Of a stretch of DNA of 64,000 nt, positions 19,242-31,036 are shown piece after piece. Under the pieces are notes generated by a model that saw only the letters and a list, made by a program, of their open reading frames with translations, was not told where the DNA came from and made no database searches. Made by a program: the position numbers and the translations under genes. The number at the start of each line of letters is the position of its first letter. The first letter of the stretch is position 1. The stretch is from the NCBI GenBank assembly GCA_018398575.1, contig JAGTXZ010000008.1:1860001-1924000 (forward strand), given 5' to 3'. Origin of the DNA: Ampelomyces quisqualis (lineage: Eukaryota; Ascomycota; Dothideomycetes; Pleosporales; Phaeosphaeriaceae).

Positions 19242-20889
19242 TGTAACAACGCAGGTAGGTACAGCTATAGTACTAGGTCAAAAGTTAGTTTCGTTAGTTA
19301 GCTAAGGTGCTCTTCTACTATATTACCCACAACATATATAAGGCTGTAAAATAGGCTATACATATCTAAATTTAATAATTTTTAGTGTTTAAAGATTGCG
19401 TAATATTAATACTTTGTCTGCTACCTTTAGGCGTTTTTATAGGCTGCTATATGTTACAGTATACTTATAATTAGTTGCCTACTTAGCTTACTAGGTATAA
19501 TACGCTAGCACTCTTGTAAAGCCTTATAAAAGCTACTTTACTTCTCCTTAGCTATACTATAATTGTTGTACTATAGATAGCGCTTGTATATTATCTTTTT
19601 AAGGTACTACTAAAGGTGTTTAATAGGGTTAAGGTTAAGTAAATAGGCTAGCTAGTTAATTGTCTAGATTTACTTTAGAAGTAGCTAGGATCTTACTGCG
19701 CGTAAAGTATATATACGCGCGTTATCCTGTATAAATAGCTGTAAACACTACTAGTAAGGTAAAAGACTTTTAGTTAATATCTTAATATAACTTTAGCTAG
19801 AGTAGCTATGCTTTAGAGCATTAAGATTATGCTCTATAATAACTAGTAGGCTTTTCTAAGGCTAGCTACGTTTATCTACCTATATACAACCCTACACTAT
19901 CTAAGCTAGCTTATAGCTAGTACTAATTATAGAGATTATCTTTAGCTTCTATTTCTTCTTTAGATAGCAAAAAACCTACTCTTTATTATACCTTAAGCTT
20001 TTCTAAACTAAGCACTTATCTAAGAACTTAAGCGTACGCTAACTCTACTAAAAGTACTAGTACTTTTTATAGAACTATAGGCGCTTAGTAGTATACTTAT
20101 AGTTAAGTTTAAGTTACTATTTAGTTAGGCAATTAGTAAGGCTATAACTCTTAAGATACTAGTATAATATAGAGTAACTAGGTAGCTTTAAAGAAGTCTT
20201 ATCTACGTTTACAAATACTTTTTCTTTAGCTAGCGCTTTATACTTAATCTTAGGCTAGGCGTGTACTTTGCAGTACATAATCTTCTTCTAATAATATAAT
20301 AGTATAAGTAGACAGCTACTGCGTAGAAGATCTTTAGTAGTGCTAGTAGTATTATACTTTTTAAGTAGTTTACTAATTTCTTAAAGAGTATAATTAAAGT
20401 AAGCTGTAACTTTACATAGCGTTACACTACTATATAGTATTCTAACTACCTAGTCTCTTTGTGCAATAGTTAAATTAGGCTTCTTACGCAAATTTTAGTC
20501 TAACTCTTATAAAATTTAACGTAGTATAGTAATAGTTATGTAGTGTTAAAATTAAAACGTGTTGCGTTAATTTTCCCTGCAACGCGCTACGCAAAACTAA
20601 CTTTTAACACGTAACTATATTAAAGTTAAATTAGATACGTATTAGAGGTATATAGGAGTGTATATTATATTAAAGAATTCTAAATTAGCTGTACACCTAT
20701 AGGTCTAGTATAAAAGAATAAGAAAAACCTGTCCTCTATGTAATGCTATAAGCTTATATTTATAGTTAATATAGTAACTAAGCTAAAGTATTATTAGAGT
20801 ACTTTTAGTGCTATTCTTACTAGCTCTTTTATATTTAATTACAAAGCCTAATAAAGTATTAGATATAGTAGGTATTTGTCTTATTACTC
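19242..20889 (-). repeat. family-A LTR (copy A3, reversed), split by a DNA transposon
   Basis: The first 26 bases (19242-19267) and the part from 20618 to about 20889 together align with the intact 299-bp solo LTR at 53893-54191. They share the TGTAAC start, ACGCAGGTAGGTACAG and the downstream ACACCTATAGGTCT stretch. The two pieces are separated exactly by the element at 19268-20617. The sequence is heavily mutated. The 3' limit is approximate. Confidence 0.75.
19268..20617. mobile_element. Tc1/mariner-like DNA transposon, 1,350 bp
   Basis: The insert sits within the A3 LTR, flanked by a TA duplication (19266-19267 and 20618-20619), the hallmark target of the Tc1/mariner superfamily. Its ends are inverted repeats: the left begins TAGTACTAGGTC and the right (reverse complement) TAGTTACGTGTT. 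They agree at 19 of the first 26 positions and share the core AAAAGTTAGTTT. The interior is RIP-mutated with stops in all frames and I cannot identify a transposase. The length suits a Tc1-like element or an internally deleted pogo/Fot1 type. Confidence 0.72.
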
Positions 20890-21245
20890 TTGTTCTTAAA
20901 ATTAATAGTTTCTATTAATTAGATTGGTATTACTATTATTATAGATTCCTATTAAGCAATTTTTAAGTTCTATTTACCTTAAGTTAAGATTAGTAATAAT
21001 ATGTTATTCTTGTAATTCTTAGCGTTTACTAAGTTAACTTTACTTAGAGTTTTAGTAAGGTATATATATAAGGCTAGCCCTTAGGTATACTATTTCTCTA
21101 TACTCTTATACCTAAATACGTTTACTTAAAGCTGTCTAAGTTCTATCTTAATTTAATTGTTAGCTAACTATTTAGTAGATATATATAATACTTATTTCTA
21201 TCTCTCTTAAGGCTTATCTTCTAGCCTATAGAGCTGTTTATATAT
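20890..21245 (-). mobile_element. 3' internal part of gypsy element A3, reversed and truncated
   Basis: The reverse complement of this stretch matches the segment of A2 just before its 3' LTR (about 42,720-43,107), including TTAATAGAGACTATTAAT next to the polypurine tract. A3 is therefore a reversed copy of family A of which only the 3' LTR and about 350 bp of internal sequence remain. Homology ends near 21,245. Confidence 0.65.
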
Positions 21246-23060
21246 AAGCTAACGCTAGTAGATAGGTTAGAGTAGAGGTTAGGTAGGGTTTAAAGTAGAG
21301 TAACCTAACCCTAACCTAACTTCTACCTAAGCCAAAAAAAATTAGCGCTAGTAGTAGAGTTAGGTTAAGTTGTATAGAGTATAGGTAAAGGTTAGGTTAT
21401 TAATTTTTTAGGTTGTAATATACACCTTAATTAAAAAGTAGACTTAGAGAATTTAATAGAGAGAAAGTTTAATTACAGCAATTTATTATATTAATATAAT
21501 AAAATTATATCTGTAGCTTTGAATTTAAGACTTAATTCTACTACTAACTAAACTACTATATTAGGCAGCCTAGATACTCTAAGATACTATAAACTTAGTA
21601 GAAGTATACTTGTTGTAGTAGCGCAAAGTAAGATAAACTTTCTTAGCCTAGATAGTAACACGCTTTATATAGATAGCGTTTAGGTTAATATCTATATTTA
21701 GTTAGTTAATAATATTAAAAGGTTAAAAATAGTACTATACCTTTAAAAACTTCTATAATAAAAGCCTTTACTATCTCTTATAGTGTATTAAGAGCGTTAC
21801 GCCTAAAGCGCGTACTTATATTTAACTTATACTACTTAGTAATCTTTCTATATAGGTATTAAAACAGAGACTTAAGAATAAGTAGGCTAGTAGAAATCTA
21901 GTAGGCTCTAATCTCTCTTAACACTACTGCTACGCAGATATTAGCATTTAATGTAATAAATAACTGTAAAAATTTACTTGCAGTATTACGTCTTACTGTT
22001 TTTCTAAAAGCTACTACTACCTTCTTAATCTTTCTAGTAAGAGCCTTATGCGTAGTATTACTAACTATTTTTTTACTAGTAGTTTTGCGTAGTAACTTTA
22101 TAGTAGTAGTAGCTACTAGCTTTGCGCTTAGCTTTTTACGCTTAGCTAGAGTAAAGTGTTTATATTTAGGTACTATTATAGGCTAGTTAGGTTGCTATAG
22201 TAAAGTTAGTGTAGGTAGCTTAGTTAAAAATCTTAAAAAATAAATAAATATAGTTGTTACCTTAGCAGTAATTTTAGAATTGTAATTTTAAAGCCTAGAG
22301 TATAATAAATTGCTGTAATAACTTACAGGCAGACAGTACTTTATATAATCTATAAAACCTATTAATTTACTTTTGCCTAGGCCTAATATTTATTAAGATA
22401 GTAGTGTGTAAAACTAGGTAAGAGCGTAAGAAGTAATAAGCTGCGCAAAAAGGTAGTATAAAGCTATTTTCTGCTATACCTAGTAGAAAAACACGTTTTA
22501 ATATGATTTTTTTTACTATATATACTATAATAATAGTAGGCAGCTATATATAGACTATATTTGCCTAGGTAGGTAATTTTAACAAGTCTGGCAACCTAAT
22601 TAGTAACACTATATCTACACCTACACTTATACTACCTACCTATAATTACGCCTAACTATTATATCTATAAGTATAGTAACTATTAAGTAAGAGCCTGGTA
22701 AGAAGAGCTGCAAACCTAAGGGTTTTCTACCTCTAATTAGTATTTTAGCTCTACTAAATTTTAAGAATAAGAAATAGGCTACACTTACTTAGATATTAAT
22801 TACTACTATTAATTATAGTCTAGGCTAATATAAGCAGGCATTTACGTCTAGAGAGAATAAAGTTAACTACACTATCTCCTTGCGCAGTTTAGTTAGATCT
22901 AGGAAGAGTTAACCTACTAATTTCTAGCTAAAATCTAAGGATAGCTTTACTAAAAATAGCTCTAGAGACTCTATTATTGCTACTCTAGCTAAGGCTAGTA
23001 ATAGAGATTGTTAGGCCAAATCTAAACTTAAGAAAAGGCTTAAGAATAAACTAGAATATA
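21246..23060. other. unidentified RIP-mutated sequence
   Basis: 1.8 kb of very AT-rich DNA with the same mutation signature but no match to families A, B, C, D or E that I can see. It opens with an inverted, telomere-like hairpin (21272-21326). Around 21,960-22,150 the minus strand reads a Lys/Arg-rich stretch that could be part of a transposase, but no motif confirms it. It may be an old DNA transposon. Confidence 0.4.
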
Positions 23061-23360
23061 TGTAACAAATATATGCAAATACATGTTACATCTAATACTT
23101 TATAAAGGCTTAGTAACAGATTATGCAACAGATAGTAAGAGCAGCGCTAAAAGCGCTCTAAATCTACTTTAACTTAGTTGCTACCTTAACTATAAGTATA
23201 AGCCTATTATATTAGATAGAGAACAAGTTTTTCTTATTCTTCTGTACAAGACCTATAGGTATATAGCTAATCTAGAATCTCTAATATAATACGCACTTCT
23301 ATATGCTTCTGATATATATCTAATTTAATTCTTAAAGCTGTACCTACCTACGTTGTTATA
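23061..23360 (+). repeat. 5' LTR of A1, 300 bp
   Basis: The LTR runs from TGTAACAAATATATG to ACGTTGTTATA; its end was originally TTACA, with C changed to T. It is homologous over its full length to the A2 LTRs (30737-31036, 43108-43407) and, in reverse complement, to the solo LTR at 53893-54191. Confidence 0.9.
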
Positions 23361-25912
23361 TTACAAAGAAAACTTTATCCTACTAGTAATAGTATTTAGA
23401 TAATATTGCAATTTACTTTAAAAAAGATTGCGTTAAAACGTATAGAATAATATCTAAATTAGACCTGTTTGCGACCTTAAATCTATTAAACATAGTTAGA
23501 ATTCCTTAGATCTCTTAGTAGCTAAAGTCTTTAGGTTTAGATCTTCCTATTAATATAATAGTTAGAATTACTTTGGTAAAAGTTGCGTTTAGCGCTAGAA
23601 TAGAAACTTAGAGACTATTAACAACCTAGGAGTATTAGAGGCAACGCTAATAACTCTTCTAAAAGCTGCACTAGTACCTAGAGAATTCTAAGAAGACTTT
23701 GTATTAACTGTTACAACCTAGTAATAAAGTGCTAAAATAAAAAAGTTAGACACTAAGAAATCTAAAGAAGGCCCTTAGCCTAGAGCTGCACTAAATCTAA
23801 CCTCTGCATAAATAGAGGTTGATAAATTATAACAAGAACTAAAACAGGTGTTAGCAGAAATTAATTCTCTTAAGAAAGAACTAACTCCTTTAGTAGGACT
23901 AGACAAGCTTTTACCTACTACTAAAACCTCTTAGAACTCTTTTGCACTCTGCTATATATCTAATAGCTCTATATCTAAATACTTATATTACTATAAAGGC
24001 TCTTACTAACTTTAACAATCTAAGAAGACGCCTAATATAGACAATCTTAGTAATAGGAAAGATTCTACCTTCTGCTAATAGTAGGCCTTAATCTAGGATT
24101 AACTTAAAATTAACTTAGACTACTATTAGACTAAAAGACAACATATAGCCTTAGTATAGAGTTATACTATAGGACTACCTAAGGGCTATCTTAAGCCTTA
24201 GTATCTATTAGATACTAATTAAGAGTAACTCTAGAAAGCTAAGTAAATAATTAAGCTACTTAAGTCCTACTTTATTATAGGCAATAAGGTAGCTAAAAGC
24301 TATATAGCGTTTAATTAATTGTAGATAATAAAGGAGGAAACGTTCTCCTTGTTTAAAGCTAGGGTTCTAAGTTCTGTAGTTAAGAGATAATTACCTCCTT
24401 TAGAGTAGTTTTACTACTTATAGACAAAGATTACGCTAGGATTATAAGCCCCTAACCTAGGATTTAGGTACTAATAGAGAAACTTATTTAATTAAATAGT
24501 AGAATACCTTACTACCTAAGTATATTACTAGCTGCTCCTAAGTTACCTATTAGGCTAGCTCTATAACCTGCTTTAGAGCTAAATTAGATAACTACCTCTA
24601 GCGCCCTAATAACTTCTGCGCTAGCCTATTAATTAATAATAGTACGTCTTTCTACTAAGACTCCTAAACCTAACTAATAGAAGACTTCTAGTAGTTACTA
24701 TAAGTGTAGTAAGCTAGAACACTACTCTAGTAATTGTATAAAGCCTTGTGTACATTAGATTAAAACTATAGAAGTAGATAAGTATAAAGATGCTTAAGAG
24801 TAACCTAACTAGAAGGTATATTATATAGGAAATAGAAGCGCCTAGAAGAAAACCTCTTTCTAGGCCTAAGCTGTTATAATCTATTATACTTTAACCTTTC
24901 TTATTTGTTTTATAGTCTCTATTTTCTTATACCTATGCTTTTCTATAACTAAGGTATTAGCTTACGCCTTAATACTCTTGTTAACACTAGTACCTAAGGG
25001 TTTTCATTTTTAAATTCTTAAATTGTTTTATCTGTTTCTAAAGCTTTAAAGCAACCTATCTAGAAGCTTCTCTTCTAGGTTTAGGTACACAGTTTTAAGG
25101 ATTAGATTACTTTTTTAGTTACTTAATATATTTAACTATACTTGAATATTAATAGCTAAAAGATTTTAAACTATCTATTTCTTATTCTTAATCTTAGGTC
25201 TTAGGATTATATACTTAGACTCTAATAGTTAAGATAATTTGTGATTTAATTAGATAAAGATAGGTTACAGTTTATTTAGCTATCTAAATACCTCTGTTCC
25301 TATAATCTTTTACTCTCTATACCTACTGTTCTATATTAAGCTATAGTGCTAGCTACTATCTACCTTAAAATACAATAACGTAATATTCTATAGGAAAAAG
25401 AAGACAATTATATCTAAAACAGTCCCTGCTATCCTTCTTCTTCTATTTATTATATTAAGGGATACTTAAAGCTTTCTCTAGTACGAAAAATCTTAGAGAT
25501 TTCTTATACTCTAACTAAGCATCCTTACTTAGAGTCTAAATCCCCTCTAACTACTTACATAGCTCTTATATCTGCTAATGCGTTCTACTTTATTATAAAG
25601 AAGCTCTAGAATAAGTTCTTTACAATAAGCTTCTATAAGATTAATAGAATCCTTACCTTTAAGGATAACGCAGTTAATTAATATTAGTTAGATAAGCGTT
25701 TACCTGCCTGCTATTCCTAGTATTAGGACGTATTTAGTAAGTTAGTAGCTAATTAATTACCTTCTTATTATCTGTATAATTATAAGATTATTTTTGAAGA
25801 ACTATTACTAAATACGTTTAGTCCCCTATATAAGTAGAATTAGGAGGAGCTTAAAGCTACTAAGGCCTATATCTAGGAATACCTTTAGAAGGGTTTTATT
25901 AAGGCTAGCTAA
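23361..25912 (+). pseudogene. A1 gag and protease/pre-RT region, broken
   Basis: Corresponds to 31037-33639 of A2. Near 24,690-24,740 it retains a gag zinc-knuckle relic (YYKCSKLEHYSSNC). At about 25,740-25,905 it reads the gypsy stretch before the reverse transcriptase: DVFSKL, LPSYYLYNYKI, SPLYKQN and LQKGFIKAS. TAG replaces Trp throughout. It is cut at 25912 by B1. Confidence 0.75.
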
Positions 25913-26170
25913 TGTAACAGGCTACCGTCTAGTTAGTCCTTGGTTATAGAAAAACCTTAGCTTACTAAACTAGAACACTAAAAAGGTTCTAAATCAGAAC
26001 GCTAAAAATCCTCTAGGCTAGAACACTAAAAACAGTTCTAGACTAGAGTACCTAAACCCTCTAAACTAGACTGCCTTAGGACTATAAAAACCTTTAAAGT
26101 AGCAATTAGGATAGATAACAAATTTACATCTTTATTTCCTAGCAACTACTCTTAGAGTCTGCCCCTTACA
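25913..26170 (+). repeat. 5' LTR of B1, 258 bp
   Basis: Begins TGTAACAGGCTACC and ends GTCTGCCCCTTACA. It contains three imperfect copies of a short module around AGAACACTAAAAA/GTTCTA (about 25,973-26,045). It matches 46273-46530 and, reversed, 47523-47781. The 3' copy ends in TTATA, the RIP-mutated form of TTACA. Confidence 0.9.
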
Positions 26171-27420
26171 ATTGAATTTGTTTAACCTAACTAGGCTAAA
26201 GGGCTATTAGTAACCTCTAGTATAGAATAAGTAACTGTCTCTATAACAGTACAAAACATAACAGTATAAGCTATCTAAATAAGACGCAATAGCATCTCTA
26301 AGTTAGTTATTAAGAACAAGTTTAATTAAATAATTATTAATAACTTCTTAAACTTAGAGGAATAATAGATTAAAAAACAATTACTGTTAAACAGCCTTAA
26401 AGAATCGCCTACTTAGCAGAAAGTATGTAACTTCCTAGCAGCTAAACCCTCTAATAATAGAAAAGAAAAGTCTTCTATAAGCGTAGATTTAGACTTAGTA
26501 TTGCTAGTAAGAAATCTGCAGGAACAAATTGCAAGGCTTACAGTCTAAGTAACTCTAGAAGCCTCTAGCTTTATACAAACCCTCTTAAAAAGCTTTCTTT
26601 TACTCTAAAAGACTTACAAAGTCTTTAACCTAGAAGCGTATAAAGAAGATTAAAAAGATTACTATATCTTTAAAGCCTAAATAAAGTATAAACTAGAATA
26701 TAATAGCGTAAGACTAGGCTTTTAAGCTAGCTATATTTTTAACTACCTTAATAAGTTAGCAGCTAGCGTAGCCTTATCTTAAGTAACCTAGAACTCTTAG
26801 AGCTTTGTAAAAGAACTTTAGGACTTCTTAGACAGCTAATTTAGTAATAAGCTATACAACAAAAGATTACAAAGAAAACTCTAAATAATTTAATAAAATA
26901 AGTTCTTTTTCTAGAGCTTTAACGCAGAGTTTATAAGGCTAGCCTATAATGCAGGTAAGAAAGATAATAAAGTAAACCTAAAAATAAGGTACTTAAGCGC
27001 TATCTAGCTAGACCTACAAGACAGAATAATCTTTATAGAAACTAAACCTAAATAGGAAATCTACAACCTTATAGATAAAGTTGTAATTATTAAACAAAAC
27101 TTATACAAAGTAAAACTTAGTAGTAAGCACACTAAAAGAAAGAATGTTAAAAAACTTATAAATTAGAAACCTACAAGAGAATATTCTAAGAAGACTAAGA
27201 GAAAATCTTTTAAAAGAAAGAAAGCTAAGTAGGCTACTATAGAAGAGCAGTCTTACTAGAGACAAAACAACTTATGCCTCTGCTATAGTAAGTTAGGACA
27301 CTACGCTAGTAAATGCAAATTATCTTTACTTTTAAAACTTACTAAAGCTGTATTAGCTAAGGTATAGGGTAAAGAAGAAGAGAACGCGTTAAAAGACACC
27401 TTAAGCTTAGAAAATAAGTA
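26171..27420 (+). pseudogene. B1 gag region, broken
   Basis: A RIP-mutated gag frame ends in a clear CCHC zinc knuckle near 27,268-27,318 (CLCYSKLGHYASKCK, CX2CX4HX4C). A Lys-rich stretch precedes it, as is usual for nucleocapsid domains. Trp and Gln codons have become TAG and TAA. Confidence 0.75.
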
Positions 27421-30400
27421 ACTCTTATCTAAAGGCGCAGACAGAAGTATAGTAATATAATACTAAAAGAAGACAAGAGATTTTAATAATTCTAGAGAAA
27501 ATAGCTAGATAGAGAACTTATTACTATACATACTATTGTTAATAAAACAATAGTTACTTCTATAATAATTAACACTAAGTATCTTACTTACACTATAACT
27601 TTAACTAAGTTTATTTGCAAAAATAAGTTAGAGTATAAGTTAATAGCTCTAAGAGAAATTATTAGAATTACTAGAGCCTAGTCTTAGATAAAGACAGCTA
27701 TCTAAATAAAGACTAATATTAATAAGTATAAAAAGACGCTGTAGGCCTATAAACTAGATAGAGACAAAAAATATAACTTAGTTCTAAGTTAACTATAAAT
27801 AAACTAGTATAATGTTACTATTGCGCTAGTAAAGAAATTAATATACATCTACTCTACTTAAACGCAAGTTAGAAGCTAAGAGAGAAAAAAACCTCTTTTA
27901 CTATAAAGCATTACAGCAGCTACGTACTTAGCCTAGCTATAACAAGGCTAGAAGAATAAATCTATCTACTTTTACACTGCGTTAATAGCAAATATCTAAA
28001 AGGCTCTAAAAACTAAACTCTAAGTAGACTCTAGGTTAGTGCTCTTAGATTACCTAAAAAGAGAATACAAAACGTTCCTACGCAAGAAAGTAAACTAACC
28101 TCCTCTAGTAAAAGGACCTACTATTAATTATTTTATTAAGCTAGTAAAAAAAGATAAAAAGACTATAGAAGTGCTATAGAGCCTACTATACAGCATGTTA
28201 AGAGAAAAACTCCTTGTGCTCTAAAAAGAGCTTACTTTTTACTTAGACTACAGCTTTATATAAGTAAGCTAGTTAAGCGCCTCTATACTAGTCTTATTTA
28301 TAAAGAAGCTAGAAAAAGGCTTTTAGTTCTATATAGACTACTAGGCTCTTAACGTAATTACAAAGAAGAACTAATACCTACTTCTACTTATCTAAGAAAC
28401 TTTAGCCTAGATTACTAAAGCTAAATAGTTTACTAAAGTAGATGTTATCTAGGCATTCTATAAGATTAAGATTACTAAAGAAGATAAATAGAAGACAGCC
28501 TTCTAGACGCGCTTTAGCTTCTATAAGTAGCTTGTAACACTCTTTAGACTTACAAACGCTCTAAGTACATTTTAAAGATATATTAATTAAATACTAAGAG
28601 AACACTTAGATAACTTCTGTTTAGCTTATATAGACAACGTATTAATATCTATAAGTAGGTTTAAGACAGACTATAAGCAAAAGGTAAAGCTAGTAATTTA
28701 GAAACTTAGTATAGTAAAGTTATACCTTAATATAGAAAAAAGAAAATTTAGCGTAAAGAAGACTAAATACCTTAGATTTATTATTAAGGCTAAGAAAAGA
28801 ATAAGTATAGACCTTAAGAAAGTAGCTGCTATACGTTTCTAGGAGCCTTCTAAGACAGTTAAAAGAGTCTAGAGTTTTGTTAGCTTTGCTAACTTCTACT
28901 AATAGTTTATAAAAGACTTCTTAGAGCTAGCTGCTTTACTAACTAGGCTTACTAGAAAAGGCGTAGCCTTTTACTAGGGTTTTAAAAAACAGATATCTTT
29001 TAAGAAGCTAAAGAAAGCTTTTATAGCAGAACTATCTTTAGCAAACTTTAATATAAAGCTAAAAATAGTAGTAGAATACAACGCCTTAGAATAGTTAACT
29101 AGAAAAGTGTTGTCTTAATATAGTAGAAACAGACGCTTCTAGGCTGTAGCTTACTACTTAGCAAAGAACATAGCTATAGAAGCTAACTATACTATTTATA
29201 ATAAGAAGCTATTAGCTATAGTAAAGTGCTTAGAGTAGTAGAAAACTAAACTTTAGAAAGTAAAGTATTTTACTATGCTTACAGACTATAAGAACTTAGA
29301 ATACTTTGCTACTATATAACTACTAACAGAAAGATACGTTTACTAGGCAGAGTTTCTTAGTACATTTAATATTAAATTCTAATGCTACTTAAGAAACGTT
29401 AACAGCAGAGCAGATACTCTTTTTAGAAAAGAATAAGATCTTCTCTAAGAAAGAGTAGACACGTAGGTATAGTTCTAGACTTTCTAATCATTTACTTCTG
29501 CTTTAGAAACTAAAGATAAAAAAGACCTAGTACTTACTACTTCCTTTGTAGCTTAGCAGAGAGATGCACTATAACAGAGAAGAAAAGAAACAGAGTAGCT
29601 CTAAAACGTACTTACAGATAAAGATACTACGTTAACTACTTTCTTTACAGCTTAGTAAAGAAATGCGCTATAACAGAAAAAGAAAGAATTAGAGTAGCTC
29701 TAAAATATACTTGCAGATAAAGACGCTGCGTTAAGAAAAAGAAACGTTACTTAAGACTAAAATACTAAAGAGTACTCTACAGCTAGTAAAAAAGTACTCT
29801 AAAATATACTTACAGGTAATATACTTATAGACAAAGACGCTATATTAGAAAAGGAAAATGTTACTTATAACTAAAGTGTTAAGAAGCTTACTATAGTAAA
29901 ATATATTCTAGATTCTACTAAAGAAACTATAGTACTACGTATAATTATGCCTAAGTAAAGTTCTTACACAAATAAGCGCTCTAAAGAATTATTAAAGCTT
30001 ACTATTAAAGAGTTATAGAAATAGGCTGTCTATATAAATAAAGCCTACTAAGTAGCAGTTAATGCTGTTAGAACAGAGTAGTAGAAGTTCTCTTCTTATT
30101 TAAGCCTAAAGGTTTTTCTAGTAAAGTATACCTTAGATAACCTAAGATACCTACTCTATAAGAAACGCAAGTAAGTGCTAGAATATATAAACTTATAAAC
30201 CTATATTATCTTAGAAGCGCACAATTTCCTAATTACTAGATACTTAGGCAAAAAAAATACCTATATAATATTAGTAAGAGACTACTTCTAGCCTAGAATA
30301 TTCTTAAGTATTTAGTAGTTTATCTAAAACTATATAGTGTATAGCAAGATAAAGCTATAAAGAGAACTTAAACAAGAACTACTACGCCTACTCTTACTTT

Positions 30401-30731
30401 TAGACTAAATATAAAAGGAATTGTTAGTAGACTTTATTATAAGCCTTCTACTAAGCTATAGAATGCTACACCTTATAGTAGTTACTAACTAACTAAGTAA
30501 AAACGTAGTGCTTATACCTATCTTAGACTTAGAAGTTCTTACTATAGTTAAGGTATTTATTAAACAAGTAGTTGCATACTATTAGCTTCTAGACGCTATA
30601 GTGTCTAACAGAGAGTTATAGTTTATAAGTAAATTCTAGTTCTTACTCTATAATAAGCTTAGAATACAAAGAAGAGTCTTAATAGTATACTACTTCTAGA
30701 CAGATAGCGCTACAAAGCAAATAAATAGTAT
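27421..30731 (+). pseudogene. B1 protease, reverse transcriptase, RNase H and N-terminal integrase, broken
   Basis: The RT catalytic core is read near 28,440-28,780: KVDVI-AFYKIKI, then AYIDNVLIS where YIDD is expected (GAC to AAC by RIP). RNase H follows at about 29,040-29,400 and integrase at about 30,200-30,730 (LLVDFIISLLLSYRMLHLIV). The integrase stops in the middle of TDSATKQINSIV, exactly where A2 is inserted. It continues in the same frame at 43413 as KAYLRAFIS. Confidence 0.85.
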
Positions 30732-30736
30732 AGTAA

Positions 30737-31036
30737 TATAACAGGTACATGCAAACACATGTTACATCTAATACTTTATAAAGGCTTAGTAACAGATTAT
30801 GTAAGAGATAGTAGAGGCAGCACTAAAAGCGCTTTAAATTAGCTCTAACTTAGTTGCTACCTTAACTTTAAATATAAGCCTATTGCATTAGATAGAGAAC
30901 AAGTTTTCCTTATCCTTCTATACAAGACCTATAGGTGTATAGCTAATCTAGAATCTCTAATACAACACGCACTCCTATATGCCTCTAATACGTATCTAAT
31001 TTAATCCTAATAGCTGTACCTACCTGCGTTGTTACA
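30737..31036 (+). repeat. 5' LTR of A2, 300 bp
   Basis: It runs from TATAACAGGTACATGC to CTGCGTTGTTACA. It is less mutated than the A1 LTR, for example in GCAAACACATGTTACATC. Confidence 0.9.

Noticed and set aside
25973..26060. CRISPR-like or satellite array in the B LTR (CTAGAACACTAAAAA units)
   Set aside because: Only three degenerate units, in every B LTR copy; part of the LTR U3 and not an array. CRISPR is not expected in a fungus.
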